From Miltoncostaea sp050250915 (GTDB taxonomy: Bacteria; Actinomycetota; Thermoleophilia; Miltoncostaeales; Miltoncostaeaceae), in contig JBFWNT010000014.1 of the NCBI GenBank assembly GCA_050250915.1, positions 1 to 64,000 of the forward strand: a DNA stretch of 64,000 nt, given 5' to 3'. The position numbers were made by a program, and so were the translations under genes. The notes beneath the pieces were generated by a model, which did not search any database, had not been told where the DNA came from, and saw nothing but the letters and a program-made list of their open reading frames with translations. This document shows, in pieces, positions 56,903 through 64,000 of this stretch (positions are counted from its first letter, which is position 1; every line of letters begins with the position of its first letter).

Positions 56903-59641
56903 TCAGCCGGCCCCTGCGCCCTGGGGGAGGGCGTCGTCACGCATCAGGTGGCGCAGGTCACGGCGCGACGTGATGCCGAGCTTCGCGAAGACGCCGCGAA
57001 GGTGGGCGTCGATGGTCCGTGGCGACAGGTACAGCTGCGCGGCGACCTCCTTGTTCGTCAGGCCCTGGGCCACCAGGCCGGCGATCTGCGCCTCCTGAGG
57101 GGTGAGCGTGGCGGGGGCGTCGGGCGTCCGCCGCCGGGCGGTCTCGCCGGAGGCGCGCAGCTCCCGTCGTGCGCGCTCGGCCCAGGGCTCGGCGCCCAGC
57201 GACTCGAACCCCTCCAGGGATCCACGCAGCTGCTCGCGCGCGGCCACACGTTGACCCTGACGCCGCAGGTGCCGCCCGAACTGCAACCGCACCCGGGCAT
57301 GGTCGAAGGGGCGGGTCCCGTCGTGCGCGTCGAGCGCCTCCCCGAAGAGGCGCGTCGCCTCGTCGCCGTCCGTCATCAGGGCCCTCAGGCCGGCGAGGCG
57401 ACGGGCGCCCGCCGGGGTGGTCGCGGCGCGCGCCTCCCACGTGGCGAGCGCGTCGCGCGCCTCGTCCGGCCGGCCCCCCAGGACGGCGGCCTCCACGCGG
57501 TCGGGCGCCATCACGACGGCCGCCGGGTCCGAGGGGAGCGCCGTGGCGTCCAGCCGGCGGGAGGCCTCCTCCCACCGGCCCTCACCCATGTCGGCCAGGG
57601 CGAGCGCATAGACCGCGGGGGACGCCACCAGCGGCAGGCGCCCCTGCGTCGCCTCCACGATGGGACCGGCCAGCTCACGCGCGCGGCCGGGATCCCCGCG
57701 GACCGCGGCCACCACCGCGAGGGCGGCGCCCCACCGCGCATCGAGGTTCCCGGGTCCGAGCTCCCGGCAGAGCGCGCGGGCCTCCTCCGCGCTCATGGCG
57801 GCGGCGTCGTAGCGCTGGGCGAACACGGCGCGGTGGACCGAGAGCATGCCGAGGGCCTCGGCGAGGACGGCGAGCTCGCCGCGCTGCCGGGCCAGCTCGG
57901 CCGCCCGGGTCAGCAGCGCGTCGTACGCCTGGGGATCGCCGAGCCAGACCGCCGCGCGCGACGCCCACGCCACGTGCTGGGCGTCGCCGGCGGTCATGCC
58001 CCACGCCATCACCGGCCGGAGTTGCCGCGCCGCGGTCGCGGAGTCCCCGGTGATCGTGGCGACGAAGCCGCGCACGGCGCCCGCCAGCACGGCGTACGTC
58101 GCGGACAGCCTGTCGGAGGGTACCGCGGCGAGGGCGTCCGAGATCGCCGCGACGAGCCCGGCGTCCGCGGTGCGCCACGCGGACGAGGTGCCGACCATGA
58201 GCAGTTCCACCGCGCGGTCCGGGTCGTCCCGGGAGAGCGCGACCGCCGCCGCCACGATCTCCGGCAGCGCCTCCGACGGGTCGCCGTTGCGCTCTGCGGC
58301 GGCGACCCGCACCCGGGCCAGGTCCGCGCGCAACGCCGCGTCCGTGTGATGCCCGGCCCGGTCGGCCATCGCCAGCGCCTCGGCGTCCCGGCCGACGACG
58401 CTGAGGTCGCGGGCGGCGTGGGCGAGCCGCTCGGCGCGCTCGGGCCCGCCCGGGGTGAGCTCGGCCGCCCGGGCCCAGGCGCGGGCGGCGGCGTGGTGGC
58501 CGCCCCGCTCCTCGGAGCGCCGGGCGGCCGCCTCCAGCTCGCGCAGCGCGGCCTCGTCCTCACCGATGGCGCCCGCCGCCAGGTGCCACGCCCGCCGATC
58601 GGCGCGCGCACCATCGTCGGCGAGGGCGGCGGCGAGGGCGAGGTGCGCCGCCCGCTGCTCACCCGAGGTGGCGGCGCCGTACACCGCCGACCGCACCAGC
58701 GGGTGGCGGAAGCCGATCCGGGTGCCTCGCACCTGCAGCAGCCCGCTGCGCTCCGCGGCGTCCAGCGCATCGTCGCCCGCCCCGAGGTCCGCCGCGGCCC
58801 GGCCGACCACGGCGGCATCCTGGGAGTCGTCCGCGGCCGCCACCAGCAGCAGCGTCCCCGTCGCCGGGGGCAGCCGGGAGATCCGGCTGATGAACGCCGC
58901 CTCGAGCTGCCGGGTCATCGGCAGGGCGTCGGGGAGCGGCTCGGAGCCGGCCAGCTGCCCGGTGCTCATCGCCGCCGGCATCTCCACCAGCGCGAGGGCG
59001 TTGCCGCGCGCGTACTCCACGAGCCGCTCCCGCACGGCGGCGCTGGCCCCGGCGGCCGCCTCGGCCACGAGCGCGTGCGCGGCCTCGTCGTCGAGGCCGT
59101 CCAGCATGAGGGAGTCGACGCCCTCGCCCGGGAAGTGGCGCTCCTCCCCCTCCCGGGCGCCGAAGAGCAGGATGATCCCCTCCGCGTCCAGCCGCCGGGC
59201 CACGAACGTGAGCGCCTCCTCCGACGCCGTGTCCAGCCAGTGGGCGTCGTCGACCAGGCACAGCACCGGCCGCCGGTCCGCCAGCTCGGACAGGAGGCCG
59301 AGGCACGCGGTGTAGACCAGGAAGCGCTCCGGCGGCGGCCCGTCGGCGAGGCCCAGCGCGGTGCCGAGCGCCCGGGCCTGCGGCGCGGGGAGCGCGGCGA
59401 CCCGGTCCAGCGCCGGCCGCAGCAGCCCCTGGACCGCCGCGAACGGCAGATCCGACTCCGACTCGACGCCGCGCGCCCGGAGCACGTGCATGTCCTCCGC
59501 GCGGTCGGCGGTGTCGTCCAGCAGCGCGCTCTTCCCGGCCCCGGCCTCGCCGCGGATCACCAGGGCCGCGCTGCGCGACGACCGCGCGCCCTCCAGGAGC
59601 GCGCCGATGGCCGCGCGTTCGGCATCCCGTCCGTGGAGCAC
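56903..59641 (-). CDS. LuxR-family LAL regulator 3
   Basis: The 912-residue protein has Walker A GEAGAGKSALLDD, Walker B PVLCLVDDAHWLDTASEEAL, a long helical-repeat middle and a LuxR HTH (LTPQEAQIAGLVAQGLTNKE, LYLSPRTIDAHLRGVFAKLG). GTG 59641 is chosen over GTG 59722: it has TACGAT 7 nt upstream and gives the same N-terminus (LHGRDAERAAIGALLEGARS) as LAL 2. It is the first gene of the LAL 3-LAL 2 transcript. The target genes and effector are unknown. Confidence 0.92.
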   Translation of the reverse strand: MLHGRDAERAAIGALLEGARSSRSAALVIRGEAGAGKSALLDDTADRAEDMHVLRARGVESESDLPFAAVQGLLRPALDRVAALPAPQARALGTALGLADGPPPERFLVYTACLGLLSELADRRPVLCLVDDAHWLDTASEEALTFVARRLDAEGIILLFGAREGEERHFPGEGVDSLMLDGLDDEAAHALVAEAAAGASAAVRERLVEYARGNALALVEMPAAMSTGQLAGSEPLPDALPMTRQLEAAFISRISRLPPATGTLLLVAAADDSQDAAVVGRAAADLGAGDDALDAAERSGLLQVRGTRIGFRHPLVRSAVYGAATSGEQRAAHLALAAALADDGARADRRAWHLAAGAIGEDEAALRELEAAARRSEERGGHHAAARAWARAAELTPGGPERAERLAHAARDLSVVGRDAEALAMADRAGHHTDAALRADLARVRVAAAERNGDPSEALPEIVAAAVALSRDDPDRAVELLMVGTSSAWRTADAGLVAAISDALAAVPSDRLSATYAVLAGAVRGFVATITGDSATAARQLRPVMAWGMTAGDAQHVAWASRAAVWLGDPQAYDALLTRAAELARQRGELAVLAEALGMLSVHRAVFAQRYDAAAMSAEEARALCRELGPGNLDARWGAALAVVAAVRGDPGRARELAGPIVEATQGRLPLVASPAVYALALADMGEGRWEEASRRLDATALPSDPAAVVMAPDRVEAAVLGGRPDEARDALATWEARAATTPAGARRLAGLRALMTDGDEATRLFGEALDAHDGTRPFDHARVRLQFGRHLRRQGQRVAAREQLRGSLEGFESLGAEPWAERARRELRASGETARRRTPDAPATLTPQEAQIAGLVAQGLTNKEVAAQLYLSPRTIDAHLRGVFAKLGITSRRDLRHLMRDDALPQGAGAG

Positions 59642-59648
59642 GGCGGCG

Positions 59649-59654
59649 ATCGTA
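59649..59654 (-). promoter_or_regulatory. -10 element of the LAL 3 gene
   Basis: Reverse-strand TACGAT (complement of 59649-59654) lies 7 nt before GTG 59641. It is identical to the element before LAL 1, and supports this start over the one at 59722. Confidence 0.55.
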
Positions 59655-59739
59655 CGGCGCCCGGCGCGCGCCCGGCCACCCCTCGCACCGCCGAGACCGC
59701 GCCGATCGCCGATTCGACCCACCTAGGCGAGATCACCTG

Positions 59740-60528
59740 ATGCGACCCCCCGGTGCCCCGGGCCAGGGTGGCGACGTGATCGACGCCCGCGCAATCGCAC
59801 TCCCCCGGCCCGCCGCACGGGCCCTGCGGCTCACCGCCTTCGTCGGCGGCGAGCTGCTGATGTGGGTCGCCTTCTACGGGGCGTACCTCGCGATCCGCGG
59901 CTTCGCGATCGGCGCCGAGCCGACCGCGATGTCCAACGCGCGCGGGCTGATCGACGTGGAGCGCGCCCTCGGGATCTTCCACGAGGCGCAGATCCAGGAC
60001 CTGTTCAGCCCCGTCGTCGATCTGCTGTCGCTCTACTACATGCTCGGGTTCGGCCCCCTGGTCGGGGTCGTCCTGATCTGGCTCGCCGCCGCGGACCGCC
60101 GCACCTACACCTGGCTGCGGACCGCGCTGTTCGTCTCGGTCGCCATCGCGGGCGTGATCCACGTGCTCCTGCCGATGGCGCCGCCGCGCCTCGTCGACGG
60201 CCTCGGCATCGCCGACACCGTCGGCCTCGCGGGCGGTCACGACCAGGGCTCGTTCATGGGGATCAGCTTCAACCCCTATGCGGCGATGCCCAGCATGCAC
60301 GTCGGCTGGTCGCTGCTGATCGGGCTCGCGGGTCGCCGCGCCGCCCGCTCCGCCGCCCTCCGGCTGTTCTTCCTCGTGCACCCGGCGCTGATGGCCCTGA
60401 CCGTCGTCGCGACCGGCAACCACTACCTGCTGGACGGCGTCGCCGGCGTCACCGTCGTCGCGACCGCCCTACTCCTCATCACGGCGGTCCGCCGAACGGG
60501 CCGCCTCGTTCCCGTCGGAAGGGACTGA
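59740..60528 (+). CDS. PAP2-superfamily phosphatase (inositolphosphorylceramide-synthase-like)
   Basis: The 262-residue membrane protein has about six helices and the two catalytic motifs of PAP2/Aur1 enzymes: MPSMHVGWSLLIG with the first His and TGNHYLLDGVAG with the second His and Asp. The third motif is the reduced form found in Aur1-like phosphotransferases rather than the K-x6-R-P of PAP2 proper. It should remove or transfer a phosphate-lipid head group. It is 2 nt ahead of the MMPL gene, so lipid modification and export are probably linked. GTG 59776 is an alternative start. Confidence 0.85.
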   Translation: MRPPGAPGQGGDVIDARAIALPRPAARALRLTAFVGGELLMWVAFYGAYLAIRGFAIGAEPTAMSNARGLIDVERALGIFHEAQIQDLFSPVVDLLSLYYMLGFGPLVGVVLIWLAAADRRTYTWLRTALFVSVAIAGVIHVLLPMAPPRLVDGLGIADTVGLAGGHDQGSFMGISFNPYAAMPSMHVGWSLLIGLAGRRAARSAALRLFFLVHPALMALTVVATGNHYLLDGVAGVTVVATALLLITAVRRTGRLVPVGRD

Positions 60529-60530
60529 CC

Positions 60531-62753
60531 GTGCTCACCCGGCTCGTGCGCTCGTGCGCAACCCACCCGTGGAGGACGATCGGCATCTGGATCGCCCTCG
60601 TCCTCGTGATCTTCGCCAGCGCCTCGGCGTTCGGCGGCAAGCTCGTCAACAACAGCACCATCCCCGGCTCGGACTCGCAGGAGGCGGTCGACCTCCTCAC
60701 CGAGCGCTTCCCGGAGCGGGCCGGTGATTCCGCCCGCATCGTCTTCCAGTACGACAAGGGCCTGAACACCGCCGAGGGCCACACGGCCGTCGAGGCCGCC
60801 CAGGCCGCCGTCTCCGAGATCCCCGGCGTCATCGCCGTGGGCGACCCGTACGCCGGCCAGGGCGGCGCCCTGTCCGAGAACGGCACCATCGGCTTCATCG
60901 AGGCCCAGTTCGACCGGCCCGCCCGCGAGCTCGACAACGCGCAGATCGAGGCGGTCGAGGACGACGTCCGCGCCGCCGTCGGCGACAGCGACGTCCAGGT
61001 CGAGTTCGGCGGCACCGTCATCGGCGCGAAGGCCGTCGAGTCGCAGACCAGCGAGGTCCTCGGCTTCGCCGCCGCCATCATCGTGCTGCTGATCGTGCTC
61101 GGCACCGCCGTCGCCATGGCCCTGCCCATGACGCTGGCGATCGTCGCCATCGGCACCGCGATGTCGCTGCTGACCATCGCCGCGGCGTTCACCGACTTCA
61201 ACACCACCACCCCGATCCTGGCCGTGATGATCGGCCTGGGCGTGGCGATCGACTACTCCCTGTTCATCGTGATGCGGTTCCGCCAGGAGCTGGCGAAGGG
61301 CCGCACCTCCCGCGAGGCCGCGACCATCGCCGGCTCCACCGCCGGCCGGGCCGTCGTCTTCGCCGGCGCCACCGTCGCGATCTCCATCTCGGGCCTCGCC
61401 CTCGTCGGGATCCCGTTCGTGGCGAAGATGGGCTACGGCACCGCGCTGGCCGTGCTGGTCGCCGTCGCCACCGCCGTGACCCTCATGCCGGCCATGCTCT
61501 CCAAGGTCGGCCACAGGATCGACCGCCTGCGGATGCCGTGGGCCCGCAAGCAGCGTCAGCCGAAGCCGAACCGGGGCATCTCCCGCGTCGCGAACTTCGT
61601 CGAGCGCCGCCCGAAGACCGTCCTGGTGGCCACCCTGGCGGTGGTCCTGACCATGGCGATCCCGGTCCTCAGCCTGAACATGGGCACCGCGGACGCCGGC
61701 ACCAACCCGCCCGACACCACCACCCGCAAGGCGTACGACCTGCTCGCCGAGGGCTTCGGTGCCGGCTTCAACGGCCCGCTGCTCGTGGCGGTGGACCAGG
61801 GCAGCGACGCCCAGGCCACCACGGACCTGGCCGCCGCCTTCGCCGCGACCGACGGCGTGGCCGCCGTCGCCGAGCCCTCCATCAACCAGGCCGGCGACAC
61901 CGCCCAGATCGCCGTGATCCCGACCACCGCCCCGCAGTCGTCCGAGACCGCCGACCTCGTGCACACCCTGCGCGACACCGTGATCCCGGCGGCCCTCGCG
62001 GGCTCCACCGCCACCGCGCACGTCGGCGGCGAGACGGCCTCCAACGAGGACGTCGCCTCGAAGATCATCAGCAGCGTCCCGCTGTTCCTGGCCTTCGTGG
62101 TGGGCGTGATCTTCCTGCTCATGACGATGGCGTTCCGCTCCGTCGTCATCGCCCTGAAGGCCGCCGCGACCACCCTGCTGTCGGCGCTCGCCGCCTTCGG
62201 CGCCCTGGTCGCCGTGTTCCAGTGGGGCTGGCTCCAGGGCATCGTGGGCCTGGACACCACCGGCCCGACCGCCTCGTTCCTGCCCGTGATCGTCCTGTCG
62301 ATCCTGTTCGGCCTGGCGATGGACTACGAGGTCTTCCTGGCCTCCCGCATCCGCGAGGAGTACGTCAAGGGCGGCGACGCGCACGGCTCGATCACCCGCG
62401 GGGTGAACGGCGTGGGCCGCGTGATCGTGGCCGCCGCGATCATCATGGGCGTCGTCTTCTGGGCCTTCGTGCTCAGCGACGACCGCACCGTCAAGTCGTT
62501 CGGCCTCGGCCTCGGCGTGGCGATCCTGGTGGACGCCCTGATCATCCGGATGCTGATGGTCCCGGCCGTCATGCACCTGCTCGGCCGGCGCGCCTGGTAC
62601 ATCCCGCGGTGGCTGGACCGGGTCCTGCCGAACCTCACCATCGAGCCCCCCGACGAGGAGGACGAGGTCGAGGACGCCGAGCCGGCCCCGGCACCGGAGC
62701 TCCCCGAGCTGCCGGAGTCGACGGAGCGGGTCCCGGTGGGGTCGGCGTCATGA
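60531..62753 (+). CDS. MMPL-family RND transporter
   Basis: The 740-residue protein has 12 membrane helices in two halves with a porter domain after helix 1 and helix 7. The proton-relay Asp-Tyr pairs are GVAIDYSLFIVMRFRQEL and GLAMDYEVFLASRIREEY. MMPL transporters use the proton gradient to export lipids, glycolipids or peptidolipids to the cell surface. GTG 60531 has GGAAGGG upstream, inside the end of the phosphatase gene. A Pro/Glu-rich C-terminal tail (EPAPAPELPELPEST) ends the protein. Confidence 0.95.
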   Translation: MLTRLVRSCATHPWRTIGIWIALVLVIFASASAFGGKLVNNSTIPGSDSQEAVDLLTERFPERAGDSARIVFQYDKGLNTAEGHTAVEAAQAAVSEIPGVIAVGDPYAGQGGALSENGTIGFIEAQFDRPARELDNAQIEAVEDDVRAAVGDSDVQVEFGGTVIGAKAVESQTSEVLGFAAAIIVLLIVLGTAVAMALPMTLAIVAIGTAMSLLTIAAAFTDFNTTTPILAVMIGLGVAIDYSLFIVMRFRQELAKGRTSREAATIAGSTAGRAVVFAGATVAISISGLALVGIPFVAKMGYGTALAVLVAVATAVTLMPAMLSKVGHRIDRLRMPWARKQRQPKPNRGISRVANFVERRPKTVLVATLAVVLTMAIPVLSLNMGTADAGTNPPDTTTRKAYDLLAEGFGAGFNGPLLVAVDQGSDAQATTDLAAAFAATDGVAAVAEPSINQAGDTAQIAVIPTTAPQSSETADLVHTLRDTVIPAALAGSTATAHVGGETASNEDVASKIISSVPLFLAFVVGVIFLLMTMAFRSVVIALKAAATTLLSALAAFGALVAVFQWGWLQGIVGLDTTGPTASFLPVIVLSILFGLAMDYEVFLASRIREEYVKGGDAHGSITRGVNGVGRVIVAAAIIMGVVFWAFVLSDDRTVKSFGLGLGVAILVDALIIRMLMVPAVMHLLGRRAWYIPRWLDRVLPNLTIEPPDEEDEVEDAEPAPAPELPELPESTERVPVGSAS

Positions 62754-64000
62754 CCACCGCCATCCCGTCATCCCCCGAGCGGGCGCGCACGGACGCGCGC
62801 CCCGCCCGGGGCGGTCTCCTGATCGTCGGCGGCGGCTTCGCCGGCGCCTCGCTCGCCCGCATGGCCGGAACGGCGGGGGCCACGATCGTCTCCCCCGAGA
62901 ACTTCATGCTCTACACCCCGCTGCTGCCGGACGTGGCGGCGGGGACGGTCGAGCCCCGGCACGTCGTGATGCCCCTGCGGCAGATGTGCCCCCACGCCGA
63001 CCTGATCCTCGGCGCCGCCGCGGGCCTCGACGAGGACGCGCGGGTGCTGACGGTGGTGACCGACACCGGCACCGTCGACGTCGCGTACGACCGGCTGGTC
63101 CTGTCGCCCGGCGCCGGCTCCCGCTCGCTCCCCGTCCCCGGGCTGGCCGAGCATGCCGTCGGCTTCAAGACGATCGAGGACGCGGTGCACCTGCGCAACA
63201 CGGTGCTCCACCGCCTCGACCAGGCCGACGCCGCGCCGCCGGACGACCGCGACCGCCACCTGACGTTCGTGTTCGTCGGCGGCGGGTACGCCGGCGTGGA
63301 GGCGGTCGCCCAGCTCCACGAGCTGGTGCAGCACGCCCTCCGCTCGTACCCCCGCCTGGCGGGGGCGCCACAGCGGTGGATCCTGGCCGACGCGGCGCCG
63401 CGCATCCTGGCGTCCGTGCCCGGCCGCCTGGGCGAGTACGCGGCGCGCCAATTGACGCGTCGCGGGATCGAGATCCACACGGGCGCGCGGCTCCTGTCCG
63501 CCGAGGGCGGCCGGGCCGTCCTCTCCGACGGCACCGACGTCGCCACCGAGACGCTCGTGTGGTCGGCCGGCGTCGCCCCGAGCGGCCTCGGCGCCGCCCT
63601 GGGCCTGCCGGTCGACGAGGCCGGGCGGATCGTGGTCGACGGGTTCCTGCGGGTGGAGGGCCGCGAGCGCATCCACGCCCTCGGCGATGCCGCCCGCGTC
63701 CCCAACGCCGCCACGCCGGCGGCGATCGACCCGCCCACCTGCCAGCACGCGCTGCGCCAGGCGCGGCGGCTCGCGAAGAACATCCGCCGCGAGCGGCGTG
63801 GCCGCCCGCCGCTGCCGTACGCCTACCGCACCCGCGGCCAGATGGCGCTCCTCGGTCGCCACAGCGCGATCGCCGAGGTCGCCGGCCTGCACCTGCGCGG
63901 GATCCCCGCCTGGCTGATGGCCCGGACCTACCACCTCAACCGCCTCCCGCTGCGCCGCCGGCGCATGCGCGTGGCCGCCGACTGGGCCGCCTCCGCGGTC
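62750..64000 (+). CDS. ndh: Type II NADH dehydrogenase (NDH-2), cut by the window edge
   Basis: The first 417 codons from ATG 62750 are open and run off the right edge. The protein shows the FAD motif LLIVGGGFAGASLARMA, NFMLYTPLLPDVAAGTVEPR, the NAD motif VFVGGGYAGVEAVAQL, LVWSAGVAPSGL, HALGDAARVPN, and the C-terminal membrane segment with GQMALLGRHSAIAEVAG and PAWLMARTYHLNRLP typical of NDH-2. It passes electrons from NADH to quinone without pumping protons. ATG overlaps the MMPL stop by 4 nt (ATGA). Only the last residues are missing. Confidence 0.92.
   Translation, partial: MTTAIPSSPERARTDARPARGGLLIVGGGFAGASLARMAGTAGATIVSPENFMLYTPLLPDVAAGTVEPRHVVMPLRQMCPHADLILGAAAGLDEDARVLTVVTDTGTVDVAYDRLVLSPGAGSRSLPVPGLAEHAVGFKTIEDAVHLRNTVLHRLDQADAAPPDDRDRHLTFVFVGGGYAGVEAVAQLHELVQHALRSYPRLAGAPQRWILADAAPRILASVPGRLGEYAARQLTRRGIEIHTGARLLSAEGGRAVLSDGTDVATETLVWSAGVAPSGLGAALGLPVDEAGRIVVDGFLRVEGRERIHALGDAARVPNAATPAAIDPPTCQHALRQARRLAKNIRRERRGRPPLPYAYRTRGQMALLGRHSAIAEVAGLHLRGIPAWLMARTYHLNRLPLRRRRMRVAADWAASAV

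Noticed and set aside
59641..59722. GTG 59722 as start of LAL 3
   Set aside because: The 27 extra residues are Arg/Gly-rich and absent from both paralogues, and the -10 at 59649-59654 would lie inside them.

Overview
The window is one continuous stretch of very GC-rich, gene-dense chromosome, probably from a high-GC actinobacterium of the Thermoleophilia type. That placement is inferred from overall character: tandem LuxR/LAL regulators with ATPase domains, F420-type luciferase-fold enzymes, an AceE-type pyruvate dehydrogenase, many ECF sigma/anti-sigma pairs, and leaderless starts placed 6-7 nt after a TANNNT element. No rRNA, insertion sequence, CRISPR array or phage module is visible. The only RNA genes are two convergent tRNA-Leu genes near 33.4-33.8 kb. 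Most operons are joined by 4-nt ATGA/GTGA overlaps.

Left part (1-15.7 kb): a Tat-exported two-domain VOC protein with tatA; a LysR regulator; a DrrAB-type ABC exporter; a Tat/lipoprotein intradiol-dioxygenase-like protein whose promoter lies inside a 17-bp dyad; a NarL-type histidine kinase/response regulator followed by two paralogous secreted proteins; a VOC protein, an SDR and a cupin; an RskA/SigK-like pair; a PRC-barrel-like protein; a MarR regulator with a broken alpha/beta hydrolase; a Rho-N protein; and an OafA-type acyltransferase.

Centre (15.8-33.3 kb): an ECF sigma/anti-sigma/ABC transporter operon; the pyruvate dehydrogenase operon aceE-aceF-lpd; a Fur-family regulator with catalase katA under an apparent self-operator; small stress and unknown genes with two decayed genes (a cold-shock domain and a possible pyridoxamine-oxidase-like piece); a membrane alpha/alpha-toroid protein with a MarC-like partner; a VOC/ECF-SnoaL pair; and an ArsR/AHSA1 pair with a textbook leaderless promoter.

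Right-centre (33.4-44.8 kb): two tRNA-Leu genes, a nitroreductase and bioY (which seems to use an ATC start under a dyad operator), then a reductive pyrimidine/hydantoin catabolic locus: dihydropyrimidinase, amidohydrolase, LLM flavin oxidoreductase, class III aminotransferase, semialdehyde dehydrogenase, PucR regulator and an FAD reductase.

Right part (44.8-64 kb): a GH15 glucoamylase/trehalase with a zinc-ribbon peptide, a group 2 sigma factor with an SthA-like flavoprotein lacking the redox cysteines, an APC transporter, three tandem LAL regulators with a small acidic secreted protein between two of them, and a PAP2/IPC-synthase-like phosphatase - MMPL transporter - type II NADH dehydrogenase operon that runs off the right edge.

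The most unusual items are the dyads that enclose -10 elements (dioxygenase and bioY), the ATC start of bioY, seven GTTCA/TGAAC half-sites between two convergent genes, the duplicated LAL/secreted-protein locus, and the pyrimidine locus with an LLM enzyme and no classical dihydropyrimidine dehydrogenase.
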